From Bacillota bacterium (lineage in GTDB: Bacteria > Bacillota > Clostridia > DSM-8532), in NCBI GenBank assembly GCA_023443745.1, contig JAEZTB010000064.1, positions 62,001 to 126,000 on the forward strand: a stretch of DNA of 64,000 nucleotides, in the 5' to 3' direction. Shown here one piece after another: positions 37,001 to 44,155 of this stretch (its first letter is position 1; each line of letters starts with the position of its first letter). The position numbers and the translations under genes were made by a program. The notes under the pieces are model-generated. The model was not told the origin of the DNA. It worked only from the letters and a program-made list of their open reading frames with translations, and made no database searches.

Positions 37001-38470
37001 ATACGACAGTTCACTCGCAGGAATGTACTTGATGCCGTCGTTCAGCTTCAGATTCAATGTGCCGTTCTTTGCAATGGTGAAGTTAAAGAACCGCACCTCT
37101 GCGACATCATACCGGGCATTGTTTGCCTTGAAATCCCCAAAAACAGCGGCACTGTCATCATAGGTCACGGTATCGCCGAGCAGTTCAATTTGATAGGTGT
37201 GGCCGGGGGTGAAGCCGCCGCTTGCGGAGAGTGTCCAGACGCCACTGCCGGAAGCTTGCACCGAAATGGTCACTTTCTCCTCATCCTCAGCCGCTGTGAT
37301 GTCGCGGAATTGGAAGTCGGTTCCGAGTTGCGGCTGACTTGCAGACTTCACTGCGATGGAAAGGTTCGGCGCTTGATCCAAGGCGCTGACGAAGTTGAGG
37401 GTACCGCCATCCTGCATGGAGACGGCATCGGTGAGCTTTGCATACAGCGTTATGTCGGCGGTCAGCTTGTCGTCACCGACCACCGGCTTGTTTTTTTCTG
37501 TATCGTGATACCAACCCAAAAATACCTTTCCTGTGGGCTGGGCGGGATTGGGCAGGGTGCTCAGCAGGGTGTCCTTTGGATACACCTTCTCGGACTTCGT
37601 GGTGTCATCAATCACGAAGTTTATTTTATAATAGGTCGTGTTGCTTCCGTCGCCGGAACCGCCGCCACCGGAATTGCCGCCGGAAGAATCCGGTGTCTTC
37701 GGTGTCTTCGGTGTCTCAGGCTTCTGTTCGGTGCCTGGATCAACGCTGACCCGGTCAGACGGAACGCCCGACTCCCTGAACCAAGTCTTTACGGCCTTGT
37801 CGGTGCGCATACAAAGAGTGGCGGCCTGCGCACGGCTTGCGTTGCCTTTGGGATTAAAGCTTACGCCGTCACCGGCCAGCAGGCCGGTTTTCCAGAGCTT
37901 TAACACCGCATCCCGCGCCCATGGCGATACGGCATCTAAATCTGCCGGGACAGTTGTGATATTAGCGACCGTATCATAGTCCACACCGAAGACTGCAAAG
38001 TAACGTATAAAGAACACGGCCATCTGTTCACGGTCGATGAGGCCTTCTGGGTCAAATTTATCATTCCCAACACCGGCAGTGATGCCGTGCTTCGATGCCC
38101 ACGCTACAAAGGGGGCGTAGTAGGCGTCTGCCGCCACATCGCTGAAGGCGGACTGCCCCTTGTAGACGCTCTGATCCACACCGGCCATGCGGCCCAGCAC
38201 GGTAACAAACATACCTCGGTTCATTGTCCCATCGGGGGCAAAGGTATTTGCACTGGTTCCGCTGAAAAATCCGTTGAAGCGTGCATATTGCACCGCATCA
38301 TAATACCAGCTGCTCTCACGGACATCTGTAAAGGGGTTTTCGAGCTTTTTCTCCTGTGCTGTATTGACTGCTGTATTTGAGTTATCGCCTGCAAAGGCTA
38401 TTGCCTCAGCAGGAAACAAACTGAACAGCATGGCCACCAGAAGGAGGATAGATATCAATCTTTTTTTCAT
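31034..38470 (-). CDS. Giant SLH-anchored surface protein with InlB-type repeats
   Basis: A 2478-residue exported protein. The signal peptide (1-27) ends AIAFA. Three SLH domains are at about 45-225 (FTDVRESSWYYDAVQYARF, MNRGMFVTVLGRMAG, IDREQMAVFF). A Pro/Thr/Gly-rich linker and one InlB-like repeat follow (about 276-350). A unique middle region of about 900 residues comes next. At about 1275-1947 there are alternating long and short InlB B-type repeats (TVTFDGNG, then GYTFIGWNTAADG and LYAQW). A Gly/Ser/Thr-rich parallel beta-helix-like part runs from about 1950 to 2330, with a short terminal region after it. The ATG follows AGGAGAATC. The upstream region has the LytTR-type repeats at 38570-38621. 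It likely forms a large adhesive or protective surface structure. Confidence 0.9.
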   Translation of the reverse strand: MKKRLISILLLVAMLFSLFPAEAIAFAGDNSNTAVNTAQEKKLENPFTDVRESSWYYDAVQYARFNGFFSGTSANTFAPDGTMNRGMFVTVLGRMAGVDQSVYKGQSAFSDVAADAYYAPFVAWASKHGITAGVGNDKFDPEGLIDREQMAVFFIRYFAVFGVDYDTVANITTVPADLDAVSPWARDAVLKLWKTGLLAGDGVSFNPKGNASRAQAATLCMRTDKAVKTWFRESGVPSDRVSVDPGTEQKPETPKTPKTPDSSGGNSGGGGSGDGSNTTYYKINFVIDDTTKSEKVYPKDTLLSTLPNPAQPTGKVFLGWYHDTEKNKPVVGDDKLTADITLYAKLTDAVSMQDGGTLNFVSALDQAPNLSIAVKSASQPQLGTDFQFRDITAAEDEEKVTISVQASGSGVWTLSASGGFTPGHTYQIELLGDTVTYDDSAAVFGDFKANNARYDVAEVRFFNFTIAKNGTLNLKLNDGIKYIPASELSYADTMRLIDYAGLYQASTNSQGITTYAAKNESGSFTYNGSETISIGDTVAVYEGDNPTERKPEKGNGNTNNDDVSYVKINGISGNTYTYVAAEAEDVLFTPDVLPIDIDNGDGTIGWSQNGISVTVDNNKLIFSDSKYADMGLSADTTVDVGDYLAFYTGSFSQSDAQDQGYGEITAITVNGGTTIITYVVVGEEKVMAAMELYDETAPSEAEIQAAIDENKDEIQQMIEAQIAQSNFFDDAGEYLAELSLQTDEVREVFGDGMTLSNCTITYADGTPIGAGEVALFGNIVDKDAAGNKPKVSVSITPRLAHFTQSSHGLRVEVSVSYTFEIQKKGSNNKLKVDLTAFFEQEITFGFSVSGGAVWKWKWKIFPYIADYRMNGNLDLGTYTGIGITATAKLVEAKEPWGMPWPNSVKEAAATKKIFSLSESIKKKMKEIEEIFPEETGTASGGLAEKYAKFMEDANKDWVDLITANLLDLHSAVDPFHILAYGLQIDFVVSANLNVAIGMTFQYENFKRHSFTLSLKSKKAESDTVDLATNGYQFDFYVMGTIGLRAGIRAKATVGLFSTKLAGIGLQIEAGAYTRMWGYFYYHLENWKVKGVWQKDSGYSGAVLIEIGAYLDVKFIAEALNGKYSYAPTLFAKEWPFWSAGQRENVYNFAYNDNPTYAILNVNTYTLPGSVYDMYWMDLKTGELTEGFKTKTKNFDSAKATGSANEERFAVELSNPSFSYNPVNNQIAVNTASGAVAQSCQMKLTWKGAPLSGSSETLSRTITLNWSSEANAATLAFESNGGSAVQMLRLLAGTNLVGKMPTNPTRLGYTFSGWYTDKDLKSAFTATTMPTGNTALYAKWTPSTVNYTVQHYQKALDGQYELFETTPMTGAVDARTAAVAKSYIGFTAQSIKQQTIAPDGSTLAQIYYDRNSYPLIFAYGSGGNDITANVPYGSAIVKPSNPAKPGYTFTGWDISIPPNMPANALTITAKWSAEQVSYKVKHIRQNTDESYPTSGSLVETESLTGLAGQSTAATAKTYPGFTAQSFAQQTIASDGSTIVEIKYERSSYTVTFDGNGSDDGSMATQTFVYDVAQPLSTNEFTKTGYAFNGWNTAANGSGTSYADGASVTNLTNAANGSVTLYAQWTANACTVTFDSNKGNGSTEPSTPNPATKTVSLGTDYGTLPTMSRTGYIFVGWHTAANGGTAVTSTTKVANGTNHTLYAHWTANSYTVTFNGNGSTGGSMATQTFTYDTVQTLTANSFAKNGYTFIGWNTAADGKGTSYADGASVTNLTDAANGTVTLYATWITNTPTVIFESNKGSGSTTPTDPSPDSKIVTTGSSYGILPTISRSGYTFVGWYTTAGGGTLVTDATTVTSTVNYALYAHWAPNTYTVVFDMNGGSGTMQNQTFTFDAVAKALTANSFTRTDYAFTGWNTAADGKGTSYADKESVKNLSDAEYGTVILYAQWMDATNVAEIGTTGYTTLQAAFDAVAEGQTIKLLDNITLSASVSSFKNYSFTFDLNGKTLNGGTAVAIKLNGSGTLTLTDGASGGNVTSSTSGTYFYGTISLSGSASLVVAGGAVNNTNSDAITCPAVGNNGTGTVSVAGGSVSAVSTNGGIAIINCSTGSVSVSGGTVSANQAAAINNKSTGKITISGTAMVTSAYTNPNSGTIYLEAGTAGDTILEITGGTIDNTSTGGNAIRNSTSANGKISIPSGSPIIKGGGMAMNKAPDLTNYANVYVTASTNVNGTPTVTYSAANITSYKYLTFEKGALVTDYKLRVKEVQVNSSNASDVLGDGTVSYDAATKTLTLDNATISDSRGGANYTLAAVIFSEEKLTINLIGTNTVTNLGPEGETDQVLGIYVYPKLTITGDGTLTVSTENATAVDKNYAILAGITGISSNIEGGATVIARAGAVTGPTGKSYGICLNDTFAYGIYLTGTLEAHGHTAALFGGVYIPPMNYEPLDFTGVSTEYDGTLVSTTDQTIAPNCAKYKYIKVTNP
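32630..33840 (-). repeat. ~483-bp tandem repeats in the giant SLH gene
   Basis: Closely similar segments recur near 32693, 33178 and 33660 (spacing about 483 bases), each encoding one long plus one short InlB-type repeat. Stretches such as GCATAGCTTGTGCC are identical in all three, and the third copy has begun to diverge. Confidence 0.75.
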
Positions 38471-38529
38471 AATCTTGATTCTCCTTTAATCATTGTTATT
38501 TGGACGAAATGAAGTCCCTTGCTCTCATG

Positions 38530-38621
38530 TTCAATCTATCAAGAATCTCACCTCCGAAACCGTCTACTGCATGAAACATGATTTTTTCGACATGAAACAT
38601 AGTTTTTTCGACATGAATCAT
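38530..38621 (-). promoter_or_regulatory. LytTR-type operator and promoter of the giant SLH gene
   Basis: Three direct repeats, CATGAAACAT at 38570 and 38591 and CATGAATCAT at 38612, lie exactly 21 bases apart. The first two, with the adjoining promoter block, match the region at 28710-28780. The divergent LytTR gene begins 65 bases beyond the last repeat, so one regulator could control both directions. Confidence 0.7.
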
Positions 38622-38686
38622 AGTTTCAAATATTCGATTTCCATGTTAAAATTAGCACAAATAGCCAAAGGAGAGGTGGAACGCTT

Positions 38687-39412
38687 ATGCTGCAGCTTGC
38701 GGTTTGTGATGACAATATAGACGAGCTGTCCAATATGGTACAGCTCATAATCCAATACCGAGAAGCGAGACATTTAAGCTGCGAATACGCCGTCTTTCCG
38801 AACGGATTTGATCTGGTTTCAGCCTTAGAAATAGGAAAGCGGTTTGATATATACTGTCTTGACATCATTATGCCGGGCTTTATGGGCATTGATGTTGCAA
38901 AAGAAATCCGCACTTTTGACAAAACTACGCCGATTTTATTCTTTACCTCATCGCCTGAGTTTGCCTTGGAAAGCTATTCGGTGAAAGCAATCAACTATGT
39001 ATTAAAACCAATATCAAAAGAAAAACTGTTCTTCACCTTTGACGAGATGCTGGAACAGATAAAAGCAGAAAAAAATGAGGATGCGCTTGTCGTAAAGAGC
39101 AATGAGGGAATTCAAAAAATACTGATTTCCAATTTGGTTTTTGCCGAGGTCATCGGGCGAAATGTGCTCTATCATCTGCTATCCGGCAAGGTAGTCGAAT
39201 GCATAGAGTCCTTTTCCTCTGTCTGCGATAATCTTCTGAAATATGGGTGTTTTATCAAACCCCACCGTTCCTATCTTGTGAATATGCAATATGTGGATAC
39301 CATTGAAAATAACCAATTGACCTTACAGACCCTTTCCTCGATTCCTGTTGCACAGGGCAAGGCAAAGGAGATTAAAAAGCAGTATTTGGCCTATCAAATG
39401 GAGGGGGAATGA
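38687..39412 (+). CDS. LytTR-family response regulator (AgrA/ComE type)
   Basis: A 241-residue regulator. The receiver domain (1-120) has CDDN acidic residues, phosphoacceptor D59 in CLDIIMPG, switch Thr/Ser in FFTSSPEFAL, and a Lys in LKPISKEKL. The LytTR DNA-binding domain (about 135-238) has FAEVIGRNVLYHLL and PHRSYLVNMQYVDTI. Proteins of this class bind pairs of direct repeats about 21 bases apart. The ATG follows GGAGAGGTGG, and the stop overlaps the start of the kinase gene, so the two are cotranslated. The targets proposed here are the promoters at 28710-28780 and 38530-38621. Confidence 0.94.
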   Translation: MLQLAVCDDNIDELSNMVQLIIQYREARHLSCEYAVFPNGFDLVSALEIGKRFDIYCLDIIMPGFMGIDVAKEIRTFDKTTPILFFTSSPEFALESYSVKAINYVLKPISKEKLFFTFDEMLEQIKAEKNEDALVVKSNEGIQKILISNLVFAEVIGRNVLYHLLSGKVVECIESFSSVCDNLLKYGCFIKPHRSYLVNMQYVDTIENNQLTLQTLSSIPVAQGKAKEIKKQYLAYQMEGE

Positions 39413-40689
39413 TGGAGATGATAGAAACAATCATAGAATTCTCTCGTTACTTTATTGCCTTGCTGTTCGGTGCGGCGGTTGCGGTCAGTTTCGCTGAAAT
39501 GAAGCCTTTACGGAAAAACTATTTGGCTCTTGGGTGCTTTACTGTAGGTTTATTTATTTTGCAAATTGTCTGCCTGCAGATTTGGGGTATGGACATGACG
39601 ATAAAGCTGTATCCGCTGCTTTCCCATTTGCCGGTGGCGATTTTTATCATCGTATACATAAAGCGCTCGTGGCTGATTTCGTTGACAAGTATGTTTGTAT
39701 CCTTCCTGTGCTGCCAGCCTCCCCGTTGGATCGGCACTGTTGTAGGCGAAGTTTTTGACAGTGCTTCCATGGACCATGTCGGTTATATTGCGGGTGCGTT
39801 TCTGATGTACTATTTTCTGCAAAAATATGCGGTGAAATCAGTTTGGCATCTGATGGAACGCTCTGTTAAATCTTGCCTGCTGTTTGGCGCTATGCCGGTC
39901 TTTTACTATCTGTTCGACTATACCGCCACTGTTTACACCAATTTTATGTACAGCGGAGCACGCGCGGCTGTACAGTTCATGCCCTTTGTGACATCGGCAT
40001 TCTATTTTGTGTTTGTCCTCCTGTACTATGCCGAAACGCAAAAACAAGCAAACATCCAAAGAGAGCGGGATATGTTGGATACGCAGTTTAGGCAGGCACA
40101 GACAGAGTTTGCATCTCTGCGGCAGATGCAGCAGAATGCCGCGTCATATCGGCATGATATGCGCCACCATTTCGCTCTTTTACAGGGGCTGGCATCCAAT
40201 GAACACATAGAGGAGATCAAAGAGTATCTACGGACTGCCCAGTCCGACATGGACGCCATCACGCCCATACGCTTTTGTGAAAACGAAACCGTCAATCTGA
40301 TTTTGTCCGCTTTCGCAGCCAAAGCAAAACAATCGGGAATCCTGTTGATGATAGATGCGAAGCTGCCTGACTCGCTTCCCTTCAGCGACACCGAGCTTTG
40401 TTCGCTTTTGTCAAACGCATTGGAAAACGCCATACAAGCCTCGGAACATATACCTGACAGTAATAAACGCTATATCAAGCTGCGTGTGTATTCCAAGAAT
40501 AACAAGCTGTGCATTGACATTCGCAACAGCTATCAGGTAGAACCGATATTTCATCAGGGCCTGCCTGTATCAAAAGAACAGGGGCATGGTTTTGGCACAA
40601 AAAGCATGGCTCATATCGTGGAAAAGCATGGCGGTGTATTCCAGTTTTCGGTCAAGGATGGCTGGTTTATATTTCAAGCCACTGCATAA
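39409..40689 (+). CDS. GHKL-type sensor histidine kinase
   Basis: A 426-residue AgrC/ComD-type kinase. About six membrane helices fill residues 5-210 with no large extracellular domain, as in peptide- or membrane-sensing kinases. A helical linker holds the phosphoacceptor His in SYRHDMRHHFALLQG (near 246). The ATPase domain has N box LLSNALENAIQAS and G box GHGFGTKSMAHIVEKHGG. The first ATG overlaps the LytTR stop (ATGATGGAGATG), so the exact start may be one of three. No pheromone precursor gene is visible beside it. Confidence 0.93.
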   Translation: MMEMIETIIEFSRYFIALLFGAAVAVSFAEMKPLRKNYLALGCFTVGLFILQIVCLQIWGMDMTIKLYPLLSHLPVAIFIIVYIKRSWLISLTSMFVSFLCCQPPRWIGTVVGEVFDSASMDHVGYIAGAFLMYYFLQKYAVKSVWHLMERSVKSCLLFGAMPVFYYLFDYTATVYTNFMYSGARAAVQFMPFVTSAFYFVFVLLYYAETQKQANIQRERDMLDTQFRQAQTEFASLRQMQQNAASYRHDMRHHFALLQGLASNEHIEEIKEYLRTAQSDMDAITPIRFCENETVNLILSAFAAKAKQSGILLMIDAKLPDSLPFSDTELCSLLSNALENAIQASEHIPDSNKRYIKLRVYSKNNKLCIDIRNSYQVEPIFHQGLPVSKEQGHGFGTKSMAHIVEKHGGVFQFSVKDGWFIFQATA

Positions 40690-40710
40690 TGTGGGTAAGG
40701 TTTAAGGCAA

Positions 40711-40743
40711 GAGAAAAGCCGCAGGACTTCAAAATCCTGCGGC
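40711..40743 (-). terminator. Terminator of ilvE
   Basis: GCCGCAGGA (40718-40726) pairs with TCCTGCGGC (40735-40743). Read on the minus strand, CTTTTCTCTT follows. It lies between the convergent kinase and ilvE genes and may work from both sides. Confidence 0.75.
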
Positions 40744-40783
40744 AAATCTCAAAAACAGAAAACATCCTTATTGGTGTTTCCCC

Positions 40784-41845
40784 TTAGACCTTAAAAACCC
40801 AGTTAAAGGGATCCGGTTTCCTTGTATATTGAATGCCGGTCAGCTCATCATATAGCTTCTGAGAAATCTCACCGATACGTCCTTCACTAAGTGTAATTTT
40901 CTTGTCATTCCAGCAAAGCTCACCGATGGGGGAGATGACAGCGGCGGTGCCGGTACCGAAGGCTTCCTTCAAAAGTCCTTTTTCACTGGCGTCATAAATC
41001 TCTTGAATGGAAACTCTTCTCTCGGAAACATTAAGACCCCAGGAACGCAAAAGCTCAATACATGATTTTCTTGTAATACCGGGCAAAATGCTGCCGTTGA
41101 GAGCAGGGGTTACAATCTCATCACCAAGGACAAAGAAAACGTTCATGGTTCCGACTTCTTCGACATACTTTCTTTCGATACCATCCAACCAAAGAACTTG
41201 GGAATACCCCTTTTCCTTTGCAACCATCTGAGCCTTCAAGCTGGCGGCATAGTTGGCGCTTGCTTTAGCCTGACCGATTCCGCCTGCTACAGCCCGGACA
41301 TAATGAGATTCAACATAGATTTTTACCGGGTTGAGACCTTCTTTGTAATACGCCCCAACAGGTCCTGTGATGATTATAAATTGATAGGTATAAGACGGAC
41401 GAACCCCCAGATTCGGGTCTGTAGCAATAATAAATGGTCGAACATACAAAGATGTGTTTGGAGCCTCAGGTACCCAATCCCTATCAATGTCTACCAGCTT
41501 TTTCATGGCTTCCACTGCGAAGCTCTCATCAATTCTTGGAATACAAAGCCCGTCACAAGACTTGTTAAGGCGCTCCATATTTTGATCCGGTCTGAATAGA
41601 ACAACCTCTCTATTACCAGTTTTGTAGGCTTTTAAACCCTCGAAGATGCTCTGTCCATAATGGAAAACCATAATGGAAGGTTCATAAGCGATAGTACCAT
41701 AGGGAACAATTCTGGCATCATGCCAGCCCTTGTCTTCGGAATAATCCATTATAAACATATGGTCCGAAAAGTACTTACCAAAGCCTAATTCATCAGAGAA
41801 AGGCTTGGCTTTAGGGCTTTTGGTTAATTCAACTCTTATTTCCAT
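40784..41845 (-). CDS. ilvE: Branched-chain amino acid aminotransferase
   Basis: A 353-residue PLP enzyme that transfers the amino group between glutamate and the keto acids of Leu, Ile and Val. Sequence blocks of the larger IlvE type are present: FGKYFSDHMFIMDYSEDKGWHDARIVPY, QSIFEGLKAY, YVRPF, GGIGQAKASANYAASL with the Schiff-base Lys, EEVGTMNVFF and EAFGTGTAAVISPIGEL. The ATG at 41845 follows AAAGGAGAG at about nine bases; GTG 41854 would lie on that site. It is a single-gene unit with its own terminator. No T-box leader is visible upstream. Confidence 0.95.
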   Translation of the reverse strand: MEIRVELTKSPKAKPFSDELGFGKYFSDHMFIMDYSEDKGWHDARIVPYGTIAYEPSIMVFHYGQSIFEGLKAYKTGNREVVLFRPDQNMERLNKSCDGLCIPRIDESFAVEAMKKLVDIDRDWVPEAPNTSLYVRPFIIATDPNLGVRPSYTYQFIIITGPVGAYYKEGLNPVKIYVESHYVRAVAGGIGQAKASANYAASLKAQMVAKEKGYSQVLWLDGIERKYVEEVGTMNVFFVLGDEIVTPALNGSILPGITRKSCIELLRSWGLNVSERRVSIQEIYDASEKGLLKEAFGTGTAAVISPIGELCWNDKKITLSEGRIGEISQKLYDELTGIQYTRKPDPFNWVFKV

Positions 41846-41899
41846 TTGAAACACTCTCCTTTGATAAAATAGTTTACACTACAAAGTCCTAAAAATCTA

Positions 41900-41917
41900 T
41901 TACTTTTCATTAAGTAA
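41900..41917. promoter_or_regulatory. Inverted repeat between ilvE and the LysM gene
   Basis: TTACTT and AAGTAA are separated by six bases in the divergent intergenic region. It is a possible operator; it matches no consensus I can name. Confidence 0.3.
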
Positions 41918-41991
41918 ATGGAAAACACGGCAAACACTATGAAGTTAAACGGCATATGTTGAATTAGAAGCGAAGTTTGAGTGTGACAACC

Positions 41992-43272
41992 ATGTATATT
42001 CATGTGGTTAAACCTGGCGAGAGTGTTTATTCAATCGCAAGACAATATGGAGTAAGCTGGCAAAAGATTGTTTCCGATAATGAACTTGAGAACCCAGGTC
42101 AACTTGTGGTGGGGCAGACTCTTGTTATCCTGGAAGGAAGTCGGCAGCATGTGGTTCAGCCCGGTGAATCACTTTATATGATCGGCCTTCAATATCAAGT
42201 ACCTGTCAGTGAAATTATAAGGGCCAATCCACAGATCACGAACCCTTCACAGTTGGCTGTGGGGCAAACGATAACTATTCCACCCAGAGGAATAAAATTT
42301 GGACCAATTCAAGTAAATGGTTATGCATTTCCCAATATAAACCGGGAAACCTTGAGAAAAACCTTGCCTTACCTGACCTACCTGAGTATTTTCAGCTATC
42401 ATGTAAAAGCCGACGGAAGTCTGGATACGATTGATGATACCGAACTGATTCAAGCTGCCAGATCCGCAAAAGTGGCTCCTTTGATGGTCATCACCAACAT
42501 TGGGGAAAGCGGTGGCTTTGACAGCGATCTTGTCAGTACTATCCTTGGCAGCGAAGCTATTCAGGATACCCTTCTTAACAATGTTATACGCGTAATGCAG
42601 GAGAAAAATTACTTTGGATTGGATATAGATTTTGAATATGTCTATCCCAGTGACAGAGAAAATTACAATAATTTCTTAAGAAAAACTGTTTCAAGATTAC
42701 GTCCCCTTGGGTTCACCGTAACCACGGCACTAGCTCCTAAAACATCGGCAACCCAGCAGGGTAGACTTTATGAAGCCCATGACTACCCGGTTCACGGAGC
42801 ATTGGCTGATCATGTGATTCTGATGACTTATGAATGGGGTTATACTTATAGTCCTCCACAAGCAGTTGCTCCCATAAATGAGGTTCGAAAAGTTTTAAAC
42901 TATGCTGTTACCGCTATTCCGAGAGAAAAGATATTCATGGGCATACCTAATTATGGATACAATTGGACCTTACCTTTCCAGCAAGGAACGGCTGCACGCA
43001 CGGTTACAAATGTTGGAGCTGTAGAGCTTGCCTGGCGTGTTGGTGCCCACATCCAGTATGACCCTATAGCCCAAGCGCCATTTTTCAGGTACTATGATGA
43101 GAACGGAAAACAGCATGAGGTTTGGTTTGAAGATGCAAGGAGCATACTGGCTAAACTGACCCTGGCAAATGAGTTCAGACTGGGGGGAATAAGCTACTGG
43201 ACGATTAATCAATTCTTCCCGCAAAACTGGTTGGTACTAAAATCTGTTTTTGATGTTGTTAAGGTCTTGTAG
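41992..43272 (+). CDS. LysM plus glycosyl hydrolase 18 protein (YaaH/SleL-like)
   Basis: A 426-residue cell-wall protein. Two LysM domains bind glycan (about 3-48, HVVKPGESVYSIARQYGVS; about 50-96, HVVQPGESLYMIGLQYQVP). The GH18 barrel follows (about 100-426) with the acidic motif in FGLDIDFEYVYP (about 209-214) and the LMTYEWGYTYSPP segment. This layout is that of YaaH/SleL, the N-acetylglucosaminidases of spore cortex lysis, and there is no signal peptide, as in those proteins. Start: ATG 41992 gives a family-like N terminus; TTG 41977 and GTG 41983 are alternatives with no better ribosome site. Confidence 0.88.
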   Translation: MYIHVVKPGESVYSIARQYGVSWQKIVSDNELENPGQLVVGQTLVILEGSRQHVVQPGESLYMIGLQYQVPVSEIIRANPQITNPSQLAVGQTITIPPRGIKFGPIQVNGYAFPNINRETLRKTLPYLTYLSIFSYHVKADGSLDTIDDTELIQAARSAKVAPLMVITNIGESGGFDSDLVSTILGSEAIQDTLLNNVIRVMQEKNYFGLDIDFEYVYPSDRENYNNFLRKTVSRLRPLGFTVTTALAPKTSATQQGRLYEAHDYPVHGALADHVILMTYEWGYTYSPPQAVAPINEVRKVLNYAVTAIPREKIFMGIPNYGYNWTLPFQQGTAARTVTNVGAVELAWRVGAHIQYDPIAQAPFFRYYDENGKQHEVWFEDARSILAKLTLANEFRLGGISYWTINQFFPQNWLVLKSVFDVVKVL

Positions 43273-43338
43273 CATGATTTGTAACAAATCTTCAAGAACT
43301 TTTTGAGAGTAGATTCACAAAATGATCACATTTAAATT

Positions 43339-43366
43339 CAGCAGTAAAAACACTGCTGCTTTTTTA
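43339..43366 (+). terminator. Terminator of the YaaH-like gene
   Basis: CAGCAGT (43339-43345) pairs with ACTGCTG (43352-43358) around AAAAAC, followed by CTTTTTT. Confidence 0.75.
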
Positions 43367-43503
43367 TGCAAAGATCTTCTCATATATCCAGCATTTTGTA
43401 AATATTTGTTGAGTATTGTAATTTAAAAGTATAGTATTAGGGTAAGTAAACAATAATGCTCAAATTATCAATTACTGTTTTATAGCATTGTAAAAGGGTA
43501 TAT

Positions 43504-44076
43504 ATGGATAAAAAGGAGCTCATCAGAGTAAATGCAATAAAAGTCATTGCAAGAGAAGGATTTCACCATGCAAGGGTTAAAACCATTGCTGAAGAAGCCG
43601 GAATAGCCGCTGGAACCGTGTACTTGTATTTTAAGAGCAAAGAAGAAATTCTGGACTATATTTTTTCAGTTGAACACAAAAAAAGAGCAGATTATGTGAA
43701 TGATCTTTATTATCGTAATGAACCCATAGAAAAAGTAGTCGACGGCTTTATAGATTTTAATTATAATTGCTTCATCTATGAGCCCGATACCGCAAAAGTA
43801 CTCTATCAGGAAGCAGTTACAGTCCAGTTGTTTAAGAAGCAAAAAGCTCATGAATGCATGGAAAAGGTTTATCAAGCCTTTTCAAAAATACTTATTCGGG
43901 AAAAGAACAGAGGGGGCCTGAGAGAAGAAATTAATGTTGATGTTCTATCCGCTTCAATCATGCATTTTTTAAGATTTTCTTCCTTCAATATTTTAAAACA
44001 GGGCCTAAATATAGATTTTGAAAATTGGAAAAAGCAATTAAGAAGCTTCGTTTTGTATGGCATTATGGGTGGATAA
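43504..44076 (+). CDS. TetR-family transcriptional regulator
   Basis: A 190-residue regulator. The N-terminal helix-turn-helix (about 1-48) is typical of TetR: IKVIAREGFHHARVKTIAEEAGIAAGTVYLYFKSKEEIL. The rest is the helical ligand-binding and dimer domain; the FASR/YvaF-like C-terminal pattern suggests a fatty acyl-type ligand, but that is a guess. An inverted repeat TGAATG-N6-CATTCA just downstream (44090-44107) stands between it and the sensor GGDEF-EAL gene and is a candidate operator. The region is AT-rich compared with the central module. Confidence 0.9.
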   Translation: MDKKELIRVNAIKVIAREGFHHARVKTIAEEAGIAAGTVYLYFKSKEEILDYIFSVEHKKRADYVNDLYYRNEPIEKVVDGFIDFNYNCFIYEPDTAKVLYQEAVTVQLFKKQKAHECMEKVYQAFSKILIREKNRGGLREEINVDVLSASIMHFLRFSSFNILKQGLNIDFENWKKQLRSFVLYGIMGG

Positions 44077-44089
44077 TTTCATAATAAGA

Positions 44090-44107
44090 TGAATGGCCGT
44101 TCATTCA
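44090..44107. promoter_or_regulatory. Candidate TetR operator
   Basis: TGAATG and CATTCA arms are separated by six bases, between the TetR gene and the GGDEF-EAL gene. TGAATG/CATTCA arms are common in operators of the TetR family. Confidence 0.45.
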
Positions 44108-44155
44108 TTTTAAATAACTAACTTGATTTCATGCAAATGATATGAGGTGTTAGTC

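Noticed and set aside
36941..37903. 320-codon plus-strand frame antisense to the giant SLH gene
   Set aside because: Covers the well-recognised SLH linker and neighbouring region on the other strand; no ribosome site and no recognisable domain.
38570..38621. 21-bp-period repeats considered as a CRISPR or iteron array
   Set aside because: Only three copies with an 11-base constant filler, and the same layout occurs at a second promoter; an operator is the better reading.
41846..41991. T-box leader before ilvE
   Set aside because: No conserved T-box sequence, specifier loop or terminator in the 146-base intergenic region.
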